A stretch of 64,000 nucleotides of DNA from the NCBI GenBank assembly GCA_033239525.1, contig BSYO01000016.1, positions 10,985,045 to 11,049,044 of the forward strand. Reading direction: 5' to 3'. The stretch's first letter is position 1. Each line of letters opens with the position of its first letter. The notes below the pieces were generated by a model that saw only the letters and a program-made list of their open reading frames with translations, had not been told where the DNA came from and searched no databases. Origin of the DNA: Nepenthes gracilis (lineage: Eukaryota; Streptophyta; Magnoliopsida; Caryophyllales; Nepenthaceae). Positions 34,201-44,358 of this stretch are shown one piece after another. Both the position numbers and the translations under genes were made by a program.

Positions 34201-36089
34201 GAAACTGTTAAATATCTCTTTAATTAAGTATTAAAATATCTTTTGAAATCATTTGAAAAAAGACTAACTTTCATACTAAGAGTTTCTAAATATTTGATGG
34301 GATAATAGCTCCAAATCTCACTCCTTGAATAATTAAGTTGCCATATGCACAAATGCTAAGATGGATATTTTTCTCTTAGGGTGAGTGCTCGGCAAATTTA
34401 TCTATTAATAATGTTTTAAATAATCTTTTAAATTATAGATAAATTAATCACAAAATGCGCCTAAGCTTAAAACTTATGAAATTTCAAACCAATTGACTAT
34501 TTTACCAAGCCTAGATTTCAATTCCCTCAATTTGAAGTTCATCTATTTCCTTTTCCAAGTCAATTGGCCCATCTAATTTAATTATATAATCAGATATTCA
34601 GTCTACCAAACTTAAGGTATTGAAGTCCACTTAGTTATCTAAGTCAACAATTTACTCAATGAGGTTCACCAAATAATTTAAGCCTAAATTAATAGCCCAT
34701 TAAGTACAAACTAAATTAATTTACTACGCAAATTATTAAAACAATTACCATTGAATTTATACGCATAAAATAATTAATCCAAAAATATTTATAAAATTAC
34801 TAAATCTAAATTAACATCATTATATACTATCAAAATGATCTTGTCCATGCAACTTTGCTCATGGCAGTCATTTTTCTAGCTGGTTAGGCTTTAGGGCATA
34901 GTATTATCTATAATATTTAGATACAAATCAGCCTCAATGATTAAATTATGTCAATATTGGATTTTAAAAAAAAAAATCTAAAATGTTAGAAATATTCATT
35001 AAAGATTAAATGTTGATCTTTTTATGATGATTTAGATGATCTTTTTCCATCGGATAGATTTGGTGCTATCATAAAATTAATTTTATGAAAAATATTAATT
35101 TCTTAAAACCAATTTTAATATTTTTTAAATATTATTAATTATTTTGGAAATTATAAAAGTAGTATGTGGGTGATTAAAAATTTTAAAACCAATAATTTTT
35201 TAATTTTTTTTATTTTTTAAAAAAATTAATATGCAATAATACAAATATAAAATAAATTCTTAATATGATGGACATATATCACTAATTGAAGAAATATTAG
35301 TTTTATTTGTATTATTTTTAAAATTAATTTTTATTTAAATTGTAGAAAAAATGGATAAAATCACCTTTAATAATATGTCAGGATATTATTATTAACCTGG
35401 CTTGTAAGTATTTTTGTATTTATTTGTTAAACTTGTAATCTTCTATTATGAAAAAATGGCTCCTACATGAACAATCTATTCTATTAGTTTTTTTTTCGAT
35501 TTAGCCTATAATTGTGTGAAAAAGCTCATAGTCTTATATAACCTGAAAATATTAGTTTTTATAAAAATAATTTTTTTATTTTTTTATAAATAGTTAATTT
35601 TTAACCATTAATTAATTTGATTTTGAAAAGTTATCATACACTTCTAAAATATTTTTAGGGGACAGTCAAAAGTAAAAGTAATATTATTAATATATAGGGT
35701 TAGTTAAAATTCCGATATCTTAGAACCATTATCAGTATGTATATGTGATATAGTTGATGTAAAAATATCAAAATAATTTTTTATAATTTTTTATTTTTAA
35801 AATTAAAAAATTATGAATTATAAATAATAAATAAACTTTAAAATAATAACAATAATATGTAAATTATATATAAAATTAATTAAAAATAATATAATTATAT
35901 CATTATCACTTTATCAATTGTCGTACAAGATTGAAAAAGCCGAGAGTAGAAAGATAGATGAGTTTGTAATGAAAGAAAGTGCAAGAGATATTCATAATTT
36001 TTTAATTAATTAATTAATTATTATACAAAAAGGGCAACGATCATGTGATTATTGTCTCTATTTAAGCCAACAATCACTGTAAAGTAATA
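28261..36089. other. AT-rich intergenic DNA, probably decayed LTR sequence
   Basis: Very AT-rich, with no gene on either strand. The block from about 30500 to 34900 resembles in texture the reverse-oriented long LTR at 38966-42018: CT-rich tracts at about 32285-32335 and 33770-33830, then AT-rich text with GCCCA/AAGCC words. No termini or target duplication could be fixed. TA runs lie at 30608-30631 and 33505-33520. Confidence 0.3.
28790..29260 (-). other. GC-richer island with two open frames, origin unknown
   Basis: This block has clearly higher GC than its surroundings. On the minus strand two adjoining frames are open: 29260-29075 (hydrophobic, with WTLCGGVSGLLLGLTAIAF) and 29062-28790. 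They are in different frames and separated by stops. I recognise no family. An organelle DNA insertion or a captured gene fragment are possibilities, both unproven. Confidence 0.3.
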
Positions 36090-36094
36090 GTTAC
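36090..36094. repeat. Target-site duplication (left)
   Basis: GTTAC, identical to 46767-46771. Confidence 0.85.
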
Positions 36095-36716
36095 TGTTGG
36101 ATCTAACTCGTAGGCGGGCCAAGAGCAGTGAGGCCCAGTTGAAGGAGCGCCAACTCAGCTGAGCAACAAGGCCCAAATTCCTGAAAGGCTCAAAGGATTT
36201 TGGAAAGTGGCCCATGTGGTGCCTCAGAATAACAACCAATCAATGCACTGATGCAATTTGTTGTGGCAGCTGCAGGCTGTAAGAGCTTGCCCAGAGAATG
36301 ATGGCCAATGAGGGGAAAGTCAAGCGTTGCCAGCCGCGGCGCATGCTGTTCTTTCGAGTCACCTAGCCAATCCTCATACGAGCTCCTGACCAAGCATGAT
36401 TAACATCCGATGACGGTCTCCGCGCCACCGCAAAATGACAACTGACATCGTTGACTGCTCTCAGCGGTTAGCTCTGCCGCGAATCCCGACTTGCCACATG
36501 TTGGAAATTCCCACGCCAAAGGCCCTCCACCATTGAGCCTATAAATATCCATTCCTTCAACAGGAGAAGGATCCTCGATCCGATTCCGATCAAAACTCCT
36601 GATCCCATAATCATCCAGAAGGTTATAGACCCTAAAGGCCTCTATCAAGCAATTTTAGTGAGCCACTCCCTACAGTGATAACCACAAAGCCTAGCCTTCG
36701 ATAATTACTCAACGAG
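36095..36716 (+). repeat. 5' LTR, truncated at its 3' side
   Basis: It matches 45882 to about 46500 by eye (landmarks CCAAGAGCAG, GAGCTTGCCCAGAGAATG, CCCGACTTGCCACATGT). The match stops at CTCAACGAGT, where integrase coding sequence begins. About 260 bp of LTR are missing. Confidence 0.85.
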
Positions 36717-36947
36717 TTTTACAATAAGCGAGTGAAGGCTCGCCCGCTCGAGATTGGGGATCTAGTCCTCCGGAGTATGGAGGCGGCGGGAAAGATCGCT
36801 AAAAGGAAAAAGCTCTCCCTAGGATGAGAGAGTCCGCTCCTTGTCTTAGTGATCCTCCGAAACGGGGCATATAAGCTACGCACCTAGGATGGTAAGTCGG
36901 TCCCTCGGACCTAGAATGCGACCCACATCAAGAAATACTACCAATGA
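36717..36947 (+). pseudogene. Integrase C-terminal fragment (77 codons with three internal stops)
   Basis: It opens with YNKRVKARPLEIGDLVLRS, continues with KRKKLSLG and LRNGAYKLRT, and ends with NATHIKKYYQ and a TGA stop. The internal stops (TGA, TAG, TAG) sit where Trp is conserved in Tat-type polyproteins, so each looks like a TGG-to-TAG or TGA change. The fragment is the natural 3' end of pol, which sets the plus orientation of the element. Confidence 0.85.
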
Positions 36948-37141
36948 TCTGGCCCCAAGGTCAGCTAAGGTGTGCATACACGGTGAGGATTGCTTGTACA
37001 TGTGTCATGTTTTCCATTAATAAAATTATTACTTTATATTCCTATGTGATCGTTCATATGGATGCATGCACGCTTGTCATTTCTAAAGATTAAACAGTCT
37101 AAACTGTCCATAAGTTAGGAGGATCTTCATCGGCCTATAAA
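36948..37141 (+). other. Post-pol untranslated segment
   Basis: Non-coding DNA between the end of pol and the minisatellite. Nothing recognised. Confidence 0.4.
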
Positions 37142-37390
37142 CCAAAACCTTGGCTCCGAGCCAAGTAACCCTCAAGCGGTCGTACGCAAACTTTGACCTC
37201 TCACCGAAGGGCCTTGAGCGGCCCCAAAACCTTGGCTCAGTGCCAAGCGACCCTCAAGCGGTTGGACGTGAACTTTGGCCCCGCGCCGAAGGGCCCTGAG
37301 TGGCCCCAAAACCTTGGCTTTGTGCTAAGCGACCCTCAAGCGGTTGAACTCAAACTTCGATTCGACGCCGAACGACCCACACTCGGCCAA
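37142..37390 (+). repeat. 82-bp minisatellite, three units
   Basis: Units start CCAAAACCTTGGCT at 37142, 37223 and 37305. Each carries CGACCCTCAAGCGGTT and CCGAAGGGCC. Minisatellites in the 3' untranslated region are common in Tat elements. Confidence 0.85.
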
Positions 37391-38215
37391 GCGAACAAGG
37401 CTTGGGGACTCGGAAGTCCCCAATACATGGCTATCAAAATCTCAGGGGGCCTAAACGGCAGGCGTGCGATGACCTTCTCAATAGAAAAAAGCACCCTTAG
37501 TTAACGACGGTCGATAGGCTAGGACCATGTGCACAAGAGAGATGACACCTTGAGCGGGGCCGAGCGCCCAAAATGGTACCTTGTGCACAACGGCCTAAGA
37601 CCTAGAGTCCAACTGTTATGGCTTGAAAACCCACCTGGCCCTTGTGTGGCTCCACTGGGCGTGCGATGACGTCCAACCCATTGGATAGAACATCCCATTA
37701 CATGCGAGAGGCGATGACATCCTCAACCGAAGGACGAGTACAGCAACAAGAAGGCTCAGATTCGAGCTTTGGCAACGATAGCCGAACGGCTTAGCCATCA
37801 CAAGGCAAATTACAATGCCAAAGAAGGTAACATTTGCACGAGAATGCCAAAAGACGAAGAGAAAATTGCATTTCATTAATCATATGTGCCAAAGGCTACA
37901 AAATTGTGTTCTAATGACAAGAAAAGAAAGCTATACAAGAGCTCCGGCTACCCTAAGAGTTTGAGGGTCTAGCTCCTTTAGTGAAGTCTGTCAAATAGGA
38001 GCTCTCTGTGATCCGTCGTTCCTCGAGTCAAAGATCCCCATGGGAGCGCCCGGAGCTGTGACGGACGCGATGCGATGGCACATGTGAATACCGTCCCAAA
38101 ACCTAGCCTCCAGCACCCAGGGAAAGTTTAACCCTAAGGTTTGCTAAGGCACGGGAGCTCCGATCCTCCAAGTCGGAGATGCGCTTCTCGTGACATGGAG
38201 CTCACCAGTCAATCG
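37391..38215 (+). other. 3' non-coding region of the Tat-type element
   Basis: No coding domain recognised on either strand. It continues into the antisense ORF relic on the right. Confidence 0.4.
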
Positions 38216-38965
38216 CTAGACCTCTTGCCTCAGTGTCGCTGTCTTGCCCTCCACACGCTGGGCCACCTCCCGTTCAGTTTCCTCCTGAAATCGGCTGATT
38301 AGCCTGTCTAGTTGGGAGAATGCCACGTAGAGGGAGTGCATCACTTCCAAAATCTGCAAGGGAAAGGCAGGGGAAAATGAGAAACCAGAAAATCTCAACA
38401 CACCCGGCAACAAAAGGGTGCAACGTTCAGAGAAATCATACCTGAATGAAGGGACTACCCACACCGCTGGAAGCAACTCCGAATGAAGGCATGCTTGGGG
38501 GCTCATATCATCCTGCTGCCTCCTCCACGCTCGGGGCCTCTGATTGCCTGACAACCTCCTCTATGGGGCTCGACAGATCTGGCTACGGCGCCGCCTCCTC
38601 CATTTCTTGAACCACCTTGGTAGTAGGACCGTTGACGACTCGTTCAGGCTCGTCGACCTCCTTAACGGCGACAGGACCCTGCGTGAGCAATTTAGGCAAC
38701 ACTTTGGTCGATGCATCTGCAACCTCCAGAATCTCTGTGGGTTTCGTGCGAGTCCCAGGCCGTCCACCTCAACAATCCCTTCGGGCTCCAGCGTGTCGGT
38801 CACCATTTCCTTAACACCCACAGCAGATGTTCCCTGTGGCTCAAGGTCAAAAAAGGAACTCGAAGGCGACTCCCCCCGGAGACGGGCTCAACCAAAGGAA
38901 TTTCGTACTCCACTAAAGCAACATCGGGAATCGAAGAACATGCAGTCGCCCCCTTCGGCCATAAC
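38216..38965 (-). pseudogene. Antisense ORF relic, C-terminal part, with a probable 88-bp intron
   Basis: Read on the minus strand from 38965 the frame gives an acidic, Ser/Pro-rich linker (with VNGPTTKVVQEMEE and MPSFGVASSG), with frameshifts and stops. It reaches a GT at 38441-38440, and coding resumes after CAG at 38356-38354 with a helical segment (AFSQLDRLISRFQEETE) down to about 38216. The GTATGA..TTGCAG borders and reading on both sides support a spliceosomal intron of 88 bp. This is the continuation of the relic at 42024-43213, split by the nested solo LTR. Confidence 0.6.
38961..38965. repeat. Target-site duplication of the nested solo LTR (left)
   Basis: ATAAC, identical to 42019-42023. 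Confidence 0.85.
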
Positions 38966-39543
38966 TGTAATGACTCGAGCTCGAATCCCCGAACCTGACC
39001 CGGACTGTCACAATCAAAGTCTTGAATCATACGAAATCATCAATTACATGTCATCAATAAACTCAACATCATTAAAATATTATTAATAAACCTCATAAAT
39101 GCACAATTAATTATCTATCTATAATAGTAATAATAAAGAATTTCAATAAATGACATCATTATCCTAAAATATCAATTATCGTAAAGAAAATCTAATAAAA
39201 GTTAAATAGTCATTGAAGCAACAAAAATATTAAATTTCTATCTTAGAAGTCTTGATCCCCGAGATCACCTTTGCCTGGAGTCTACACACTCAATTTTTTC
39301 TATCATGATGTCAACTTGTCTACTCTGGAAACAATAAAATATAATAGTGAGCTGAATAACCAATAAGAAAAAAATAACTAATAATAGAGGAATACAATAA
39401 AATATCTCAGACGATAAAGTAATGAATAAAATTAATAATAACCTTGGTATACCAACTATGTCTGAGATTCAACAACAAGTCGAGTCTACAACCCCGAAAC
39501 CATATGAACAACTGGATATTAAGAAAGTAATAGGGATTCCATC

Positions 39544-40111
39544 GAATTCGATTATCAGCTTAATACGAGGTCACAATAGTATGAACGACAAAAGTCTCTA
39601 TAGACATTATTCTACCATAATGAACCAAAGGCCGCGTATTTACGCCCCAATAACTAGGGTAATGTAACGAGGTTATCCATGGTATCCAAAGACCCCTACA
39701 GTCCTCTCGGAGGCTGTACCCGTAACATATCGATACCACTCGTGATACCCCTCGCCAAATGATATCCCAGATATCTTCCCCTACGATGATCACTAGGTTA
39801 TAAGTATCCCTCTCGATTAACTATACGAGATAACAAGAATTTGATTATCAGTTTAATTTGAGGTCACCACTGTATGAGATCATAAGAATCTCCTTGGACC
39901 TTATTTTACCATAGTGAACCAAAGGCTACATATTTATACCTCCAACGCTGGGTAAGTGCAACGAGATTATACATGGTATCCAACTATCTCTACAATCCTT
40001 TCAGAGGCTGTACCCGTAGTATGCCGATACCATCTATGATACCCATCGCCAAATGATATCCTAGATATCATCATCTACGATGGTCATTAGGTTATAAGTA
40101 TCCCTCCTTAA
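39544..40111. repeat. Tandem duplication of 293 bp inside the solo LTR
   Basis: GAATTCGATTATCAG at 39544 recurs as GAATTTGATTATCAG at 39837. The two units share TGAACCAAAGGC, GGAGGCTGTACCCGTA and GATACC..TCGCCAAATGATATC. Confidence 0.85.
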
Positions 40112-40410
40112 TATCAACGACCTCGATCTCCGGAATAGAATCGGTATTTAAAAAGTATAAACTATTCTACGGTCTCACAGACTCCCATACGCTTCGATAT
40201 CATAGAGTCTTCATATACTTTTCTTTACTTATTCATAGAGTACCAATAACATATACGCACGCCAACAAAGCTAACTCGAAGAATAATTTTATCGGATTTC
40301 ATCGATGAGATATAGAAACAATTACGTAATCGACCATTAGTATTTCAAGCGTTTCGATGCACATGCATAATTTCATATAAACATTCCTACCATGAATATA
40401 TATCAATATA

Positions 40411-40815
40411 TAATTATGCCATATATATATATACACACACTCACACACACACACCTATATATATATATACATTCACACCCACATACACACACCAACATGT
40501 ACATGCTCCTGTACGCACACACAGCAGCATACACTGCTCCTTCTCACACATGCATGCAGTGCACATACTGCCAGCTTACAGCATGGCGATGGCAGCTGTG
40601 CCCCTTCTCACAATTGGCTCACAAGGAGGCTCTGTCTTTCACTGTCACCGCACTGCCCAACCACCTACACGAGCAACACACGCACACTCACACATCAAAC
40701 CAGCACGCACACACACACGGCTACACCCATACACACCACAATGCCCACATGCACAGCTACACACACACATTTACACCATGCTGCCCACACACAACTACAC
40801 ACACGTAGCCATACA
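40411..40815. repeat. TA and CA/ACAC microsatellite tract
   Basis: TATATA runs at 40421-40432 and 40458-40470, then CACACA-rich DNA to about 40815. The His/Thr-rich plus-strand ORFs are frame noise. Confidence 0.85.
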
Positions 40816-41499
40816 CCCAGCAGCAGAACCAGCCGAGGCCATGTTTCCCCAATTCTTCACTTTACCACAAAATTGGGGACGGTAGGCACAAAATCATTCA
40901 AGGCAAGTAAATCAATAACATCAAGGGATGAGAAGGGAAGATTTATTAGCAAAATGAAGCGTTGAAGCCCTTTCACTGCCACAGGTCATTGAACTCGGCT
41001 GAAGAACATGAAACAGAGCACAATGCTTTGTTTCCACGATGATGCCCAAAATTGGGGGTACAACATGCAAGATTGATAATTCATAACCCTATTACACAAT
41101 ATATGCAAACCCAACTCATCCTTAATCCCAAATCATCAATCGATTCCTCACAGAGTCGTGGCTCTGCATTTGGCTGCCCTATTTGCAACCTTTGTCTTTC
41201 ACCGATCTCACCCCCAAATCCAAACACAAAATCAGAGATGAACATGAAGGAAGAGTTTATTTGTAAGGAGGGAGTTTTACTTGCCTTGATTTGGTGATCG
41301 GTGGTGACGGCTTCGGCTTTGTGTTCTATCCTCTCTTGTTCATCATCTGCGTTTTCTCCTCCTCTTCCCTAACTCTAATGCCGCATTAAATCATGAGGAG
41401 GACGGTTAGGGTTTCGCCCAAGGTTTCCATTTGAGTTCGATTCCAACCTCTATGGCCACTATCCCACCGCACGCCTCTTTCCTTCTTCGTCCCTTCCCT

Positions 41500-41624
41500 T
41501 CCTATTCTCTCTCTCCGCCTTTTCTTTCCTCTCTTCCTTTTCTTTCCTCTCTTTTCTTTTTCTTTTCTTTCCTTCTTTTCCCTTCTCTTTCCTTTCTTTC
41601 TTTTCTTCTCTACTTTTGTTGTTG

Positions 41625-41673
<49 letters not shown>

Positions 41674-41690
41674 TATATTTATTTATTTAT
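41500..41690. repeat. CT-rich tract and ATT microsatellite
   Basis: Pyrimidine-rich TTCTTTCCTCT DNA followed by (ATT)n at about 41630-41665 and TATATA. Confidence 0.85.
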
Positions 41691-42018
41691 CTCTCTTTAA
41701 AAATATTCATTATTTAGTTAGTTATCTAACTACCTTTATTTAAAACTTTAACCTAAATTTTTAATATTTTATTTATTCATTTATTTATATATTTTTTTCG
41801 TCAATAAAAATTAATACACTATAAATATTTACCTAATTAATTTACTATTAAATCTAAATTTTAATTAACGGTCTAAATATTCAGGCCAAATCTATTAATC
41901 TATCTAATTTATTAAGCCTAAAAATTAGTCCAATTATAAGATTTTTACGCCTAAAAGTAATTAAAAATAATTATTGAAGCTAATTTATTAATTTTTTAAA
42001 AATATATGGGATATTACA

Positions 42019-42023
42019 ATAAC
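42019..42023. repeat. Target-site duplication of the nested solo LTR (right)
   Basis: ATAAC, identical to 38961-38965. Confidence 0.85.
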
Positions 42024-43213
42024 GGCTCCGGCTGCTGCTTAGATATGATAGCCTCAACGGGCGCAACTGGCTTGGCGGCCAACCTCAATGTTCTCCGTGT
42101 GGAGGTGCCTCCAGCAACCCTCATCCTCTTTTAGTACTGCCTCATCCTCCTCGTCAGAAGAAGAACCAAGTGATAGTGACAATCAGCTCTCTCCAGGGGA
42201 CTCCTTCGAGGGTCCCCGAAGGGTGATGGCTTCGACTTTCCTCTTCTCAACAGTGGCCACGGCCTTGCCACGCACAAGCCCCTATTTGGCAGCAGCAAAA
42301 GCATCGAAAATTAGGTAAAACCCCTACTTCGATAACGTTGCCATATTCCCCCGAATATGGTCAAGTAGTTTCTTCTTCTCCTTAATGTTCTCCGTGTGGA
42401 GGTGCCTCCAGCAACCCTCATCCTCTTTTAGTACTGCCTCATCCTCCTCGTCAGAAGAAGAACCAAGTGATAGTGACAATTGGCTCTCTCCAGGGGACTC
42501 CTTCGAGGGTCCCCGAAGGGTGATGGCTTCGGCTTTCCTCTTCTCAACAGTGGCCACGGCCTTGCTACGCACAAGCCCCTATTTGGCAGCAGCAAAAGCA
42601 TCGAAAATTAGGTAAAACCCCTACTTCGAGAACGTTGCCATATTTCCCCGAATATGGTCAAGCAGTGTCTTCTTCTCCTTCACCTCATCCGTGCTCACCT
42701 CCCCTTGGAAGAAGTTGCTCACTGGACCCCCCTTGTTTGGGATCTCCCAATCCGGCGGTTCCCTCAAGAAGAAGAAGCGGTTTTCCAATTTTTCACCGAA
42801 TTGGGGTTTGTCTCCCGAAAATAAAAGCCAGTGCGAAAGATCACCTTCACCAAACTTGACCTGAACGGACTAGGATGGAGGCAGGCGAAGACGTAGAGAG
42901 TGACCAAGTTTTGAAGGGCGTTGGGGTGAAGTGGAGCAACAAGAACCCCCATTGTATCAATAATCCCATACAAGCCGACTGGCATAGGAAAGTGGAGCCT
43001 ACCTCTCAGATGATGCTCATAAATGGTGATGAAACCCACCGGGGGCGCATTCGCCCTTCCAGTCTAGCCAGGAGGAAGATAGGCCCATTCATTAGGAATG
43101 CTATAATCTACCATTAAGGCTGCAACAGAACTCGCTGTCAAGACAGATTGGATATCGCTAACTCCTTGGCGAATCACGCGAGAAGAAGAGGAAGAACTTT
43201 TCTTCTTGGCCAT
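42024..43213 (-). pseudogene. Antisense ORF relic, Transposase_28-like domain and acidic repeat
   Basis: On the minus strand an ATG at 43213-43211 opens a frame beginning MAKKKSSSSSSR. One in-frame TAG (43066-43064) sits where Trp is expected. The core has FITIYEHHLRGRLHFPMP, LHPNALQNLVTLYVFACL and, after a one-base shift near 42775, FFFLREPPDWEIPNKGG. This resembles the N-terminal domain of plant 'putative gypsy type transposon' proteins (Pfam Transposase_28 as I know it). A Ser/Glu/Asp-rich region duplicated in tandem follows. It lies antisense to the host element. Extra ORFs downstream of pol, in either orientation, are known in Tat-lineage elements; their role is unknown. Confidence 0.6.
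42088..42683 (-). repeat. 297-bp in-frame tandem duplication in the antisense ORF
   Basis: ATGTTCTCCGTGTGGAGG at 42088 recurs at 42385 with only a few differences along the unit. The length is 99 codons, so the frame is kept. Both units share the same two TAG codons. Confidence 0.9.
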
Positions 43214-43927
43214 GACCTTCTCAAATGCAAGGAAAAGCAAAGTATGGGAAGTCTGGAAAGGCGGCGCTGCTTAAATAAGCAATGCTTGGAAGGTGAAGAA
43301 TCAACACGTGGGAAATGCAGAAGATGCCCTAAATGATGACCATAACACGTGCTCATTCAGCAATGCACCGAAAGTCCCTCGTAGCAACCCATCATGGCGT
43401 CTGACAAACTACCATCCCATTATCACTGTAGCCGTCTGCCAGAATCCCAATTGTCACACCCGTATTTAATGCGGCAATTCTGACCATTAGAAATGGCGGC
43501 TGCAGTTCTTCCAGAGCACGAAGTCAGAAGGAAAAACGAGTCATGCACATACAACAAATGGAAATAAACCCATTGCCCAGTTAAGTAACAAAATTTTATT
43601 AAGTGTTTTCACTAATAAAGTTTTTTTACAGAGGGAGGCGATCAGTGGTGGCTAGATACAACTATCTGTCCTCTACAGGCCTTGAAGGATCGAGAGTCAT
43701 GAACTCGGCAACTCTGAGTGCGTCCTAACGCCTGAATTCTGGGAGTTTAAAAGGCCGACATGAAAGCCTAGTACCACCAGTGAAGCTATTCTCCGACTAA
43801 GCTGGATGCCTTCATGGAACCTCCCTTCCAGCAAGGGAGCCAACTCCTCTGGCATGATTCTCGACCTCTGCTCTGACTCTTGCCGTGCATGGATGGAATA
43901 TACCTCCTTGAGCTGCGTCTGGTGTTG
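43214..43927. other. Spacer between the two antisense ORF relics
   Basis: No coding domain recognised. It would hold any promoter of the 43213 antisense ORF; no TATA box is evident. Confidence 0.4.
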
Positions 43928-44358
43928 CTAGAGCTCCGCCTGAAGAGTAACAATTTGGTTTTGAGCCCCCAAGTTGGAGCCAGCCAACTGTGACACCCTC
44001 ACTTCAAACTTTGACCATGCTCGTTCGAAATGTGCCACTCGTGCCCGAGTTCGCTCGATCTCTCCGACAGCGACCTGCACATGAGCCTCCATATCCTCCA
44101 CTGCCCTGAGGATATGGCTAAGCAAAGGGCAGGAACCTCCAAGCCTTTGGCGTCACGAGGAGGTGGACGCCCCATCTAACTCAAACTCGGTGGAGCCCTC
44201 AGGAATTTCATCGACCCGATGACAGAAGGCTCCAAATGACGGTCCTCCGCTACTGCTGCGAAAGGCACAGCCTCTTCATGACCCCTCAAGGCCTGTGCGC
44301 CTCGTTTGGATTCCTTAGAAGGCAGTTTAGACTTTGAGGAAGAAGACAATCTCGCCAT
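43928..44358 (-). pseudogene. Second antisense ORF relic with coiled-coil segment
   Basis: The minus strand opens MARLSSSSKSKLPSKESK at 44358 and runs to a stop at about 44176. After a break, a helical segment follows at 44125-43928 (VEDMEAHVQVAVGEIERTRA and a heptad-like remainder). The basic start and coiled coil resemble the ends of the neighbouring antisense ORF. It may be an upstream duplicate or a distinct small ORF. An AAAACGGCGTCGTTTG motif lies upstream at 44485-44500. Confidence 0.4.

Larger units (their letters stand above)
38966..42018 (-). mobile_element. Solo LTR of 3053 bp, nested in the Tat-type element
   Basis: It starts TGTAATGACTCG and ends GGATATTACA on the plus strand, with ATAAC on both sides. 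Removing it and one ATAAC leaves the antisense reading frame of the host element continuous, which confirms both borders. On the minus strand its start TGTAATATCCC resembles the TGTAATATTTC start of the chromovirus-like LTR at 58381, hence the orientation. No PBS, purine tract or coding domain is present, so it is a solo LTR from unequal recombination. Confidence 0.85.

Noticed and set aside
38544..39086. Plus-strand ORF of 180 codons
   Set aside because: Opposite strand of the antisense-ORF relic and the solo LTR start; no domain.
40392..40808. His/Thr-rich ORF
   Set aside because: Frame noise of a CA microsatellite inside the solo LTR.
41431..41700. Ser/Phe/Ile-rich ORF
   Set aside because: CT tract plus ATT repeat; low complexity.
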